This document shows positions 1 through 7,264 of a DNA stretch of 35,580 nt, piece by piece. The DNA lies in NCBI GenBank assembly GCA_021208265.1, contig JAJOJU010000029.1:1-35580 (forward strand), in the 5' to 3' direction. The translations under genes and the position numbers were made by a program. The first letter of the stretch is position 1, and each line of letters begins with the position of its first letter. The stretch is from Alphaproteobacteria bacterium. Its GTDB lineage: Bacteria > Pseudomonadota > Alphaproteobacteria > Micavibrionales > Micavibrionaceae. The notes under the pieces are model-generated. The model was not told the DNA's origin and ran no database searches. It saw only the letters and a list, made by a program, of their open reading frames with translations.

Positions 1-345
1 CCTGCCGGCGTGCGCCTTACCTGGGGCAGCGACGTAAAGCGGCAGAACGACAGCTTCGGCGCACTGGGCGGCGCACTGCTCATCTCCTTCATCCTCGTCT
101 ACCTGGTGATGGTGGCGCTGTACGACAGCTTCCTCTACCCCTTCGTGGTGCTCTTCAGCATCCCGGTGGCGGTGATCGGTGCCTTCCTCGCGCTCAACCT
201 CAGCCTCTCCTCGCTCAGCCTCTTCACGCTGCTGGGCCTCATCATAGCTGCTGGGCCTGGTGCCAAGAACGCCATCCTCATCGTGGAGTTCGCCAAGGAC
301 CTGCACAAGGAAGGTAAGTCTATCCGCGAGGCGGCGCTGGAGGCC
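1..345 (+). CDS. RND (HAE1/AcrB-like) efflux pump permease, internal fragment
   Basis: This is a fragment of an inner-membrane proton-driven RND exporter. It is open at the left edge. It covers the late transmembrane region, with an ILVYLVMVALYDSF helix, a PFVVLFSIPVAVIGAF helix and the family signature AKNAILIVEFAKDL followed by GKSIREAALEAAR. In AcrB this corresponds to roughly residues 855-960. The last helices that should follow are absent, because the frame runs straight into PurD sequence. Residues 79-84 (about 244-261) are read out of frame: the family expects a motif like IMLLGLVAKN, but the DNA reads IIAAGPGAKN. One extra A near 246 and one missing G near 262 explain this. GC content is clearly higher than in the rest of the window. 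It is probably foreign DNA joined by assembly; a real rearrangement is the less likely alternative. Confidence 0.85.
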
Positions 346-1131
346 GCCAGGGATATGCTGGCCGGGGAATCCTTTGGCTCTGCCGGGGCGGAGATTGTGG
401 TTGAGCAATATCTGGACGGGGAGGAGTTGAGCTATTTTGCTTTGGCGGATGGCAAGACGATGTTGCCGCTCTCATCCGCGCAGGATCACAAGCGCGCGTT
501 CGATGGCGATCAAGGCCCCAACACAGGCGGCATGGGGGCTTATTCCCCGGCGCATTTAATGAATGCGGAGCTGGAAGAAAAGATCATCCACCGTTTGATC
601 AAACCCACGGTCGAAGGCATGAAAGCGGAAGGCTGCCCCTTCACAGGCGTGCTGTTCGCCGGGATCATGGTGGTGAAGGGTGAGCCTTACTTGATCGAAT
701 ATAACGCCCGTTTTGGCGACCCGGAATGCCAGACTCTTATGCTGCGCCTTCAGGGGGATTTGTTGCAGATACTCCTCGCCGGGGCGGAAGGGCGCTTGAA
801 AGATATCCGTGGGCAGGTGAGCTGGAGTGAACATCCATCCATGTGCGTGGTGATGGCAGCTAATGGCTACCCCGGTGATTACCGGAAGGGAACGGTAATC
901 AAGGGGCTGGTGGATGCTGATGAGATCGATCATGTAATGGTATTCCATGCCGGCACGAAGAAGGGGGCAAATGGCGCTATCGAGGCCCATGGCGGGCGCG
1001 TTCTAGGCATCTGTGCCACGGGAGAAAACCTCGGCCATGCGAAGCGGCTCTGCTATGAGGCCGTGGAGAAAATCGATTGGCCGGAAGGCTTTTGCCGCAA
1101 GGATATCGGCTGGCGGGCGCTGCAGAAATAA
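346..1131 (+). CDS. purD: Phosphoribosylamine-glycine ligase (GARS), C-terminal part
   Basis: PurD joins glycine to 5-phosphoribosylamine using ATP, the second step of de novo purine synthesis in the cytoplasm. About 260 residues are present where the family has about 425; the N-terminal domain and the first part of the ATP-grasp domain are missing. Visible motifs are VEQYLDGEELSYFALADG, SAQDHKR, GPNTGGMGAYSPA, the metal-binding YNARFGDPECQ, VVMAANGYPGDY and the typical C-terminal end FCRKDIGWRAL. The 5' half is replaced by an RND pump fragment in the same frame, with the switch somewhere at 325-360. The stop codon overlaps the next ATG (TAATG). The identification is secure; the upstream join is what is suspect. 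Confidence 0.95.
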   Translation, partial: ARDMLAGESFGSAGAEIVVEQYLDGEELSYFALADGKTMLPLSSAQDHKRAFDGDQGPNTGGMGAYSPAHLMNAELEEKIIHRLIKPTVEGMKAEGCPFTGVLFAGIMVVKGEPYLIEYNARFGDPECQTLMLRLQGDLLQILLAGAEGRLKDIRGQVSWSEHPSMCVVMAANGYPGDYRKGTVIKGLVDADEIDHVMVFHAGTKKGANGAIEAHGGRVLGICATGENLGHAKRLCYEAVEKIDWPEGFCRKDIGWRALQK

Positions 1132-1769
1132 TGTCTCTTCTTATTTTTATCAAAGGGTTCTTGGCGGGAGCTAGCCTGATTATTGCGATTGGGCTGCAGA
1201 ATGCTTTTATCCTGCGGCAAGGTCTAAAAAACAGGCATGTTTTTATCAGCGCATTTATCGCGTCCTTGAGTGATGCGGTTTTGATTGGTGCGGGTATTCT
1301 GGGTTTTGGTGCCTTGGTGGAGGCATGGCCTGAGGCGCTTGAGGCGCTGAAATGGTTGGGAGCTGGTTTTCTCGTCATTTATGGCTTGCGGTCTTTTAGG
1401 GCAGCTTTGAAAACAGAGGCTTTGGATTCTGCGCAGGCGCAATCCATGGCCCGGGAAGCGGGGCTTCGGGAAACTATCCTGATCGTTCTGGGTGTTACGT
1501 TTTTAAACCCGCATGTATATCTGGATACGGTGGTTCTGCTGGGAAGTATCAGCACAGCCTATGTCGGATGGGGGCAATATATTTTCGGGATCGGCGCTGC
1601 CAGCGCCTCTTTTGTGTGGTTCTTTTCACTGGCCTATGGGGCGCGTTTGCTGGCGCCGTTGTTCAAAAAACCAAAAGCATGGCAAATTCTGGATATCATT
1701 ATAGGCGCTGTCATGTGGCTGATTGCTTTCAGTCTGATTTATAAAGACATACTGAATATTATACTTTAA
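1131..1769 (+). CDS. LysE/ArgO family amino-acid exporter
   Basis: This is a 212-residue inner-membrane transporter of the LysE superfamily, whose known members export lysine or arginine. The N-terminus reads GFLAGASLIIAIGLQNAFILRQGL, close to the ArgO signature, and it is followed by alternating hydrophobic segments that give five or six membrane helices. A mid-protein FLNPHVYLDTVVLLGS stretch is also typical of the family. I chose the ATG at 1131 because it overlaps the purD stop as TAATG, which suggests translational coupling, and because the family starts just before this hydrophobic segment; an in-frame start at 1077 would lie inside purD. The substrate cannot be read from the sequence. 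No adjacent LysG/ArgP-type regulator is visible. Confidence 0.85.
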   Translation: MSLLIFIKGFLAGASLIIAIGLQNAFILRQGLKNRHVFISAFIASLSDAVLIGAGILGFGALVEAWPEALEALKWLGAGFLVIYGLRSFRAALKTEALDSAQAQSMAREAGLRETILIVLGVTFLNPHVYLDTVVLLGSISTAYVGWGQYIFGIGAASASFVWFFSLAYGARLLAPLFKKPKAWQILDIIIGAVMWLIAFSLIYKDILNIIL

Positions 1770-1782
1770 AGTAAAACTTTAT

Positions 1783-1811
1783 TTGACATATCAATAAAAA
1801 CTTTGTAGCTC
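1783..1811 (+). promoter_or_regulatory. Possible promoter for the 1834 gene
   Basis: A perfect TTGACA lies at 1783-1788 in an AT-rich gap. The best -10 at 17-base spacing (1806-1811, TAGCTC) is poor. A good ribosome binding site, AGGAG at 1823-1827, sits six bases before the ATG. The gap and RBS make independent transcription likely, but the exact promoter is uncertain. Confidence 0.4.
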
Positions 1812-1833
1812 TTGTCCCTTACAGGAGTTACTT

Positions 1834-2457
1834 ATGAATAAATTTTCGGTCGCAAAAGACTTTTCTGACGCATTATATGTTGCCAGCCATCCGGATACAG
1901 AAAATGTTCCGCTAATGGCACTTATCAAGGATGTTCATGCAAAAATACTGCACATCGCCGCAGATAAAATTGACCCTGCCGGGTTGTGGTTGTTTGTGTT
2001 GAGTAAAGCATCGTTAAACCAGCCAAACACCGATGAAGACCTTATGAAATATGCCGCGGATGTTCTTGAAACACTGAATATAAAAGATATCCCTCCGGAA
2101 GAACTGGATGTTGCCTGGCAGAAAAAAAATCTGATTGATCGGAAAGTTCATGAATGCGGATATGTAGCGATAGCAGCAATGTTCTTAGCGGAGACATCGG
2201 TAGTTACAGGATATTTCAGCGCATTTCCGAGTCTGGGGTGGGCCATGCCTTACATTACGATCGGGGCGTTCTTATTGGTGCCTTCATTGGTCGTGGCGCA
2301 GTTTTATCCAGGGATCAAAGATATCGATAATAATTTTGAAGATGTAGCTGATGATATCCGCATCCTGTTGGCGGCTATGAATCCTCAGCCGATGCCATCG
2401 GCTACTATGCCAGTTCAAGGGCCGCTTACAGTTTCTGATCCTGCCGTTTCGCTTTAA
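1834..2457 (+). CDS. Unknown membrane protein with two C-terminal helices
   Basis: I do not recognise this 207-residue protein. Residues 1-105 are soluble, mixed and probably helical, with acidic and lysine-rich stretches. Two hydrophobic segments follow at about 110-131 and 136-157. The C-terminal tail begins with an acidic section (KDIDNNFEDVADDI) and ends Pro/Ser/Val-rich. The start is well supported by AGGAG six bases upstream. The two helices flanked by soluble tails suggest a small inner-membrane anchor protein, which is inference. The 3' end overlaps the convergent tadA gene by 32 bases. Upstream DNA is AT-rich compared with neighbours, but I see no sign of transfer. No function is proposed. 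Confidence 0.7.
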   Translation: MNKFSVAKDFSDALYVASHPDTENVPLMALIKDVHAKILHIAADKIDPAGLWLFVLSKASLNQPNTDEDLMKYAADVLETLNIKDIPPEELDVAWQKKNLIDRKVHECGYVAIAAMFLAETSVVTGYFSAFPSLGWAMPYITIGAFLLVPSLVVAQFYPGIKDIDNNFEDVADDIRILLAAMNPQPMPSATMPVQGPLTVSDPAVSL

Positions 2458-2899
2458 AATACTCTTTTAAAATCAGGCTGCAGTCTGCGGCCAATGTTCC
2501 ATGTGAAACAACGGGTTTATGGTGGCAGGTGGGTTGTTCATAGAACTTTCCACCATGCAGGATGCCGCCGCCTTTGGGGTCGTCCGCGCCGAATACCACG
2601 CGGCGAATACGCGCAAAACTGATCGCGGCGGCGCACATGGCGCAGGGCTCCAGCGTTACATAAAGATCGAGCTCAGGAATGCGCTGCGCGCCGGCTTTTT
2701 CGCAAGCCTCACGGATGACGAGAATTTCAGCGTGGGCGCTGGGGTCTTTCAATTCCCGGGTGCGGTTACCGTTGCGGGCGATGATATTGCCGCTGGTAGG
2801 ATCAACAATCACCGCGCCGATCGGAACTTCATCGCGGGCGGCGGCTTGTTTTGCCTCTTCCCATGCGAGGCTCATAAAGGTAAGGTCATCACTGATCAT
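2426..2899 (-). CDS. tadA: tRNA-specific adenosine deaminase
   Basis: TadA deaminates the wobble adenosine A34 of tRNA-Arg(ACG) to inosine, using zinc-activated water. The protein has 157 residues with this start. It carries the deaminase signature HAE (His56, zinc ligand; Glu58, proton shuttle) and PCAMC (Cys86 and Cys89, zinc ligands). The lead segment EVPIGAVIVD and TLEPCAMCAAAI are typical of TadA rather than of cytidine or guanine deaminases. I chose the ATG at 2899; a GTG at 2917 would extend it by six residues, and an internal ATG at 2875 is also possible. The start overlaps the divergent rluB start by two bases. The 3' end overlaps the convergent gene ending at 2457. tadA next to rluB and rsmD is a frequent proteobacterial arrangement. 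Confidence 0.93.
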   Translation of the reverse strand: MISDDLTFMSLAWEEAKQAAARDEVPIGAVIVDPTSGNIIARNGNRTRELKDPSAHAEILVIREACEKAGAQRIPELDLYVTLEPCAMCAAAISFARIRRVVFGADDPKGGGILHGGKFYEQPTCHHKPVVSHGTLAADCSLILKEYFKAKRQDQKL

Positions 2900-3657
2900 G
2901 GCGGAAGAAAACCACAATAAAGAACGTATTGCAAAACGTATTGCGCGGGCAGGGCTTTGTTCACGGCGCGATGCGGAAAGCTGGATTACAGCAGGTCGTG
3001 TCAGCGTGAACGGTCAGAAGTTGACGTCACCTGCTTTCACTGTGGGGCCTTCCGATAAAATCGTGGTGGATGGTAAGCCGCTCAAAACCGAAGAGCCGCC
3101 GCGCCTGTTCCTCTATCACAAGCCCTCCGGCCTTGTGACGACGCATAAGGATGAGCTGGGGCGCTCCACCATCTTCCAGAACTTGCCCTCGCATTTGCCG
3201 CGCGTGGTTTCAGTCGGGCGGCTGGATTTGAACACGGAAGGGCTTTTGCTTCTCACCAATGATGGCGGCCTTGCCCGTTATCTGGAACTTCCTTCCACGG
3301 GCTGGAGCCGGAAATACCGCGTGCGGGTGCATGGCAGCGTGGATGAGAAAAGACTGGCCGACCTTAAAAAAAGGCATCACGGTGGAAGGCGTTCATTATA
3401 AATCCATCGAAGCCAGCCTTGAGAAACAGGAAAACAAGCAGCGCGAGGGCACCGCCAATAGCTGGCTCTCTATCGCCCTGCGCGAAGGGAAAAACCGCGA
3501 GATTCGCCGCGTCATGGAGGCTTTGGGCCTCCGCGTAAACCGCTTGATCCGTGTGTCTTACGGGCCGTTTCAGCTGGGCAAGCTGGAGGTAGGCGCGGTG
3601 ATGGAGGTGAAAACCCCCGTCATGAAAGAGCAGGTTAAAGGGTATTTCAACAAATGA
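2898..3657 (+). CDS. rluB: RluB/RsuA-family 23S rRNA pseudouridine synthase (frameshifted)
   Basis: This is a large-subunit rRNA pseudouridine synthase; E. coli RluB makes pseudouridine 2605. An S4 RNA-binding domain covers roughly residues 8-60 (RIARAGLCSRRDAESWI, GRVSVNG). The catalytic domain follows, with the active-site motif VGRLDLNTEGLLLLTND and Asp110 as the nucleophile. The frame breaks at an A7 run (3366-3372); with six As it continues as DLKKGITVEGVHYKS through the conserved GKNREIRRVMEALG to the stop, giving 252 residues, a normal length. I read the extra A as a sequencing error. RsuA, RluE and RluF share this fold, so the exact target base is not certain. The stop overlaps the rsmD start as ATGA. 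Confidence 0.88.
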
Positions 3658-4200
3658 GAGTCATCGCCGGAACCTATGGCGGGCGCAGGCTGGAAGCGCC
3701 TAAAAGCGATGATATCCGCCCCACATCCGATAAACTGCGCGGCAGCATTTTTAATGCGCTTTTAAGCCGGATTGATATTGAAGATATGTGCGTTCTTGAT
3801 ATTTGCTGCGGCACCGGGGCGCTGGGGCTGGAGGCTTTAAGCCGTGGGGCTGGCCGCGTGGTGTTTATCGATAGCGCGCGTTCCTCGCTGGATCTGGCTA
3901 AAAAAAATGCCTCCGCGCTGGGGGCATCCGGTGAATTTATTTTGAAGGAGGCGGGGAAGCTGGGCGCAAGGCCGGACAACATTCCTCCCGCCGATCTTTT
4001 CTTTTGCGATCCCCCCCTATCACAAAAACATCGTGCCGCAGGCGCTGGAGGCTCTGATCCAAGGCGATTGGCTCGCGCCTGGCGCGCTTGGCGTGCTGGA
4101 GATGGAAAAAGGGGCATCTATAACACTGCCCGCCGGGATGTCTTTGGTGCAGGAAAAAACTTACGGCGATACGCACATTATGTTTGTTGAGGCGGTTTAG
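3654..4200 (+). CDS. rsmD: 16S rRNA (guanine-966-N2)-methyltransferase (frameshifted)
   Basis: RsmD methylates G966 of 16S rRNA using S-adenosylmethionine. The N-terminal signature IAGTYGGRRLEAP and RPTSDKLRGSIFNAL is characteristic. The SAM-binding loop LDICCGTGALGLEAL lies at residues 48-62, and the catalytic DPPY motif is near residue 119. The frame breaks in a C7 run (4011-4017), exactly at DPP. With six Cs it reads DPPYHKNIVPQALEAL and continues to a TAG at 4198-4200, giving 181 residues, the normal family length. The gene is translationally coupled to rluB by an ATGA overlap. Its end overlaps the convergent uppP by four bases. Confidence 0.9.
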
Positions 4201-5030
4201 CCCCAGCTGTAAAAATAAATCGCCCCCAGCATCAGGCATCCCATTACAACCCGGTAAATCGCAAACGGCGCGAAGCTGAATTTCTCCAGAAACTTCATCA
4301 TGAAGGCGATCATGGCAAGGGCGGAAGCGAAGGCGACAAATCCTGCGATGATAACATCGGTCGTTAATTCTGCGTTGCCGGTATCCATCAGATCCTTCAC
4401 GCTTAAAACGCCGGCGCCCGCAATAGCGATGATGGAAAGCAGCAGCGAAAAATGCGCGCTTTCAGTGCGGCTATAGCCTAAAAAGCGCCCGGCGGTCATG
4501 GTGATGCCAGAGCGTGATGTGCCGGGTACAAGCGCCATGGACTGCGCGATTCCTATGATAAGCGCATCCTTCCAGCCCATGTCTGATACTTGCTTTTCAG
4601 CGCGGGGCGCTCGGTCAGCGACCCAGAGGAGGATACCGAAAATAACTGTGCTCCAGGCAATCACTTCGATGGATAAGAGCCAGGGCGGTTCCAGCGCGTG
4701 CAGGATGAATCCGGCGATAATCACAGGGATGGAGCCGATCAGCACGTTGATGTTAAGGCGTGCGCCCTCGCTTGAAAAATCACGGCGCAGCCAGTCACCC
4801 AGCCCGCAGAACATTTTTAAAACATCGCGCCAGAAATAAAGCAGCACCGAAAACAGCGTGCCGATATGAACGGCGATATCGATCAGGATATGACGGTCCC
4901 ACGCGGCCAGTGCTTCATCGCCGCCTTCCAGCAATCCGCCCACCACAACCAGATGCCCGCTGGAGCTTATGGGAAGAAATTCGGTAATCCCCTGCACGAG
5001 AGCCAGAATGATAAGCGTAAGAAGCGGCAT
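4197..5030 (-). CDS. uppP: Undecaprenyl-diphosphatase (BacA/UppP)
   Basis: UppP dephosphorylates undecaprenyl pyrophosphate so that the lipid carrier for peptidoglycan and other glycans can be reused. It is an inner-membrane enzyme of about 8-10 helices. The 277-residue length is normal. The two family signatures are present: QGITEFLPISSSGHLVV at residues 13-29, with the catalytic Glu, and the P-loop-like PGTSRSGITM in the middle. The start is the only ATG before the first conserved block. Loss of UppP affects envelope integrity and bacitracin sensitivity in other bacteria. The genes to its right include an FzlA-like protein, a neighbourhood I recall from other alphaproteobacteria. Confidence 0.95.
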   Translation of the reverse strand: MPLLTLIILALVQGITEFLPISSSGHLVVVGGLLEGGDEALAAWDRHILIDIAVHIGTLFSVLLYFWRDVLKMFCGLGDWLRRDFSSEGARLNINVLIGSIPVIIAGFILHALEPPWLLSIEVIAWSTVIFGILLWVADRAPRAEKQVSDMGWKDALIIGIAQSMALVPGTSRSGITMTAGRFLGYSRTESAHFSLLLSIIAIAGAGVLSVKDLMDTGNAELTTDVIIAGFVAFASALAMIAFMMKFLEKFSFAPFAIYRVVMGCLMLGAIYFYSWG

Positions 5031-5062
5031 GACAGATCCTTAAATATCGTTAGAATAACCCT

Positions 5063-5269
5063 ATGATCTATATCATGGGCATAATCGGCTTCCTAGGGGG
5101 CTTTGCGGTGGGACAGATGGTTCTGTTCTTCCTGCTGCGCCATAAAACGCGCGAAGAACTACTGAGCGATAAATCTTTGAAATGGAAATACGGCACCATT
5201 AACTGGGCTTTTGCAATCTTGGGGGCGTGGTTCATGGTGGAAAGTTATCATATCGCTTTTCCGCATTGA
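5063..5269 (+). CDS. Small two-helix membrane protein, unknown
   Basis: This is a 68-residue protein with a hydrophobic segment at about residues 4-25, a charged basic loop (RHKTREELLSDKSLKWKYG) and a second hydrophobic segment at about 45-62. It is predicted to be a two-helix inner-membrane protein with the basic loop probably on the cytoplasmic side. Starts at 5063 or 5075 (MGIIGFLGGF) are both possible; neither has a strong Shine-Dalgarno sequence. It lies between divergent uppP and yceI, 32 bases from the uppP start. I do not recognise a family and give no function. The clean charge pattern and the lack of a better overlapping frame argue that it is real. Confidence 0.6.
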   Translation: MIYIMGIIGFLGGFAVGQMVLFFLLRHKTREELLSDKSLKWKYGTINWAFAILGAWFMVESYHIAFPH

Positions 5270-5330
5270 CCTTACCCATGAATACGCTACCTTCGTAGGG
5301 GTATTGTTTCAAACGGGGGATTCTTCTTTT

Positions 5331-5942
5331 ATGTCTTTTCTACGTACGGTTTTATGCTCATTGGTGTTTTTGGGATTCTCAGCCCATGGCGCAGCGGCGC
5401 AGGTGGAAACCTATCACTTTGACAAGCTTCACACGCAAATCATCTTCTTCGTTGATCATCTGGGCTTTGCCAAGTCGGAAGGGGAGTTTCTGGATTTTGA
5501 CGGGTCCATCACTTTTGACCGTACGCAGCCGGAAAGCTCATCAGCGGATGTAACAATCCAGACGGCTTCCATCGAAATGGATGATCAGAAATGGAATGAT
5601 CACTTGAAAAATGCTGATTTCTTCAATGTTGAAAAATTTCCGACCATGTCCTTTAAAAGCACCTCTATCGAAATCACGGGGGATAATCTGGCAGCCATTA
5701 CTGGTGACCTGACTTTGCTTGGTGTAACCAAGCCGGTGGTGCTGGATGTTACCTTCAATAAATGTGATAAGCATCCGTTCGGTAATGAATATCACTGTGG
5801 GTTTTCCGCGGCGTCTGTCCTCAATCGCTCAGAATGGGGCATGGGATATGGCCTGCCCATGGTGGGGGATGAGGTGGAAATCCGCATCGAAGTTGAAGCC
5901 GTACGTGATGAACCAGGCAACGAGGGGCAGGGTAACCCCTGA
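5331..5942 (+). CDS. yceI: YceI family periplasmic protein
   Basis: YceI proteins form a lipocalin-like beta barrel that binds a polyisoprenoid ligand; they are periplasmic and linked to acid or high-pH stress in E. coli. The 203-residue product has a signal peptide (residues 1 to about 24, with GAAAQ at the cleavage site). The mature protein starts with YHFDKLHTQIIFFVDHLGF and contains FDRTQPESSSADVTI, HLKNADFFNVEKFPTM, GDLTLLGVTKPV and SEWGMGYGLPMVGDEV, all matching the family pattern. The start at 5331 follows a GGGGGA stretch and is the only one that gives a signal peptide. It lies 15 bases before a cytochrome b561-YceI fusion, which mirrors the yceI-yceJ pair of E. coli. Confidence 0.92.
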   Translation: MSFLRTVLCSLVFLGFSAHGAAAQVETYHFDKLHTQIIFFVDHLGFAKSEGEFLDFDGSITFDRTQPESSSADVTIQTASIEMDDQKWNDHLKNADFFNVEKFPTMSFKSTSIEITGDNLAAITGDLTLLGVTKPVVLDVTFNKCDKHPFGNEYHCGFSAASVLNRSEWGMGYGLPMVGDEVEIRIEVEAVRDEPGNEGQGNP

Positions 5943-5957
5943 TAATCGCACTTCATT

Positions 5958-7169
5958 ATGATCTTTAATTCCAAAGAACGTTATGGGTTTGTTTCTCGCG
6001 GTTTTCACTGGATCATAGCCCTGCTGATCCTGTGCTTGCTGACCGTAGGCTTCTGGATGGATGCCCTGCCTTACAGCCCGCTCAAGGGAACGGTATACGG
6101 GCTGCATAAATCTTTTGGCATGACTGTGCTGGTGCTGGCCACGTTGAGGGTTTTCTGGACGGTTCTGACACAAAAGCCGAAACATCTTGATACGCACGCG
6201 TTTTGGGAGGTGGCTTTAGCCAAATTTATCCATATATTGCTTTATGTCGGGATGATAGGTATGCCACTCAGCGGTTGGATTATGTCCTCCGCCGGGGATC
6301 ACCCCGTCCCGTTTTTTGGCCTGTTTAATGTGCCGGACATTGTGCCTAAAGATGAGAGCCTGTTTCGTTTAGCAAAGCAAATCCATGGTCTGACAGCCTA
6401 TGCATTATTGGCTGCAATTGGCTTACATTTTGCCGGGGCGGTGAAGCATCATGTTATTGACCGCGATGAAACCTTGCGCCGTATGGGGGGTAACCTGCTG
6501 GTGGCTGTTCTGGGGGCGATCCTGATCGCCGCGCCTGTGGCTGTTATGGTGAAAATAGAGCTGAGTGAAGAGCACAAACAAGAGATCAGCACCGATGAGG
6601 CTATGTCTGCACCATTGGTTAACGAAACCGGGCAGGCCACTTCGCAAGCCGAGATGGAGGAAGACAGTGGCGCTTCCTCATGGGCGATTAACCACGAAGA
6701 CAGCCGCATAGGTGTTGAGTTCATGCAATATGGGCAGGCCGTCACAGGCACGTTTGATGGTTTTGACGGCGTGATTCGGTTTGACCCGGATAATCTGCCG
6801 GGAAGCCTTGCCGATATTCGTATCGAAAGCGCCAGTATAACAACGGGTGATTCGGGGCGGGATGAACAAGCGCGCGGCGCGGAATGGTTCGGATCAACTG
6901 AATACCCCCAGATTCACTTCATTTCCCGCGAGTTTACCCATCTGGGTGAGGGGCAGTACAGCGTGCAAGGCAGCCTGACCATTCGTGATGTTACGAAGGA
7001 CATTTCCTTCCCTTTCACGCTGGATATGCAAGACCAAAACACCCGCATGCAAGCCGAAATTTTACTTAACCGTCTGGAATACGGCGTAGGAAGCGGGGCT
7101 TGGCAGGCGGTGGATGTCATCGGCGATCAGGTCAAAATTATAATTGATCTGTCGGCGCGCCGTCAGTGA
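5958..7169 (+). CDS. Cytochrome b561 fused to a YceI domain
   Basis: This 403-residue protein has two parts. Residues 1 to about 190 are a cytochrome b561 (CybB/YceJ type) with four membrane helices and four candidate heme-ligand histidines: His17, His50, His143 and His157. After an acidic, Ser/Glu-rich linker (about 198-240), residues 245-403 form a second YceI domain. Its hallmarks are FDGVIRFDPDNLPGSLADI, GAEWFGSTEYPQIHF, GSLTIRDVTKDISF and LEYGVGSGAW. The b561 part probably moves electrons from the quinone pool across the inner membrane, with the YceI barrel in the periplasm; a role for a quinone-like ligand is inference. It directly follows a free-standing yceI gene, so the locus encodes two YceI domains and one b561. 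No frame break is visible in the linker. Confidence 0.9.
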   Translation: MIFNSKERYGFVSRGFHWIIALLILCLLTVGFWMDALPYSPLKGTVYGLHKSFGMTVLVLATLRVFWTVLTQKPKHLDTHAFWEVALAKFIHILLYVGMIGMPLSGWIMSSAGDHPVPFFGLFNVPDIVPKDESLFRLAKQIHGLTAYALLAAIGLHFAGAVKHHVIDRDETLRRMGGNLLVAVLGAILIAAPVAVMVKIELSEEHKQEISTDEAMSAPLVNETGQATSQAEMEEDSGASSWAINHEDSRIGVEFMQYGQAVTGTFDGFDGVIRFDPDNLPGSLADIRIESASITTGDSGRDEQARGAEWFGSTEYPQIHFISREFTHLGEGQYSVQGSLTIRDVTKDISFPFTLDMQDQNTRMQAEILLNRLEYGVGSGAWQAVDVIGDQVKIIIDLSARRQ

Positions 7170-7174
7170 TTTGC

Positions 7175-7214
7175 CGGTTTGACTCCGTGTCCAAACCGTG
7201 TAAAAATTTTTCAA
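7175..7214 (+). terminator. Weak hairpin after the b561-YceI gene
   Basis: The arms CGGTTTG (7175-7181) and CAAACCG (7192-7198) can form a seven-pair stem with a ten-base loop. The T-rich stretch comes a few bases later (7207-7211). This is poorer than a classic terminator. A promoter-like TTGACT at 7179-7184 with TAAAAA at 7201-7206 overlaps it, so the hairpin may instead be part of the fzlA promoter region. Confidence 0.35.
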
Positions 7215-7264
7215 ACAATAAGTTAGATAAATTGCTTTAAGCCTTTTTGTAATGGGGATTGCTT

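Noticed and set aside
1-1131. A natural efflux pump-PurD fusion protein
   Set aside because: Both halves are truncated inside essential domains, and the GC content changes at the join. A functional fusion is not credible.
1763-1772. ACTTTAAAGT palindrome as a terminator for the LysE-type exporter gene
   Set aside because: It is all A/T apart from one G and one C, with no loop and no following T tract of use. It more likely reflects AT-rich composition.
4498-4987. Plus-strand frames opposite uppP
   Set aside because: uppP is unmistakable on the minus strand, and these frames lack starts with ribosome binding sites and family features.
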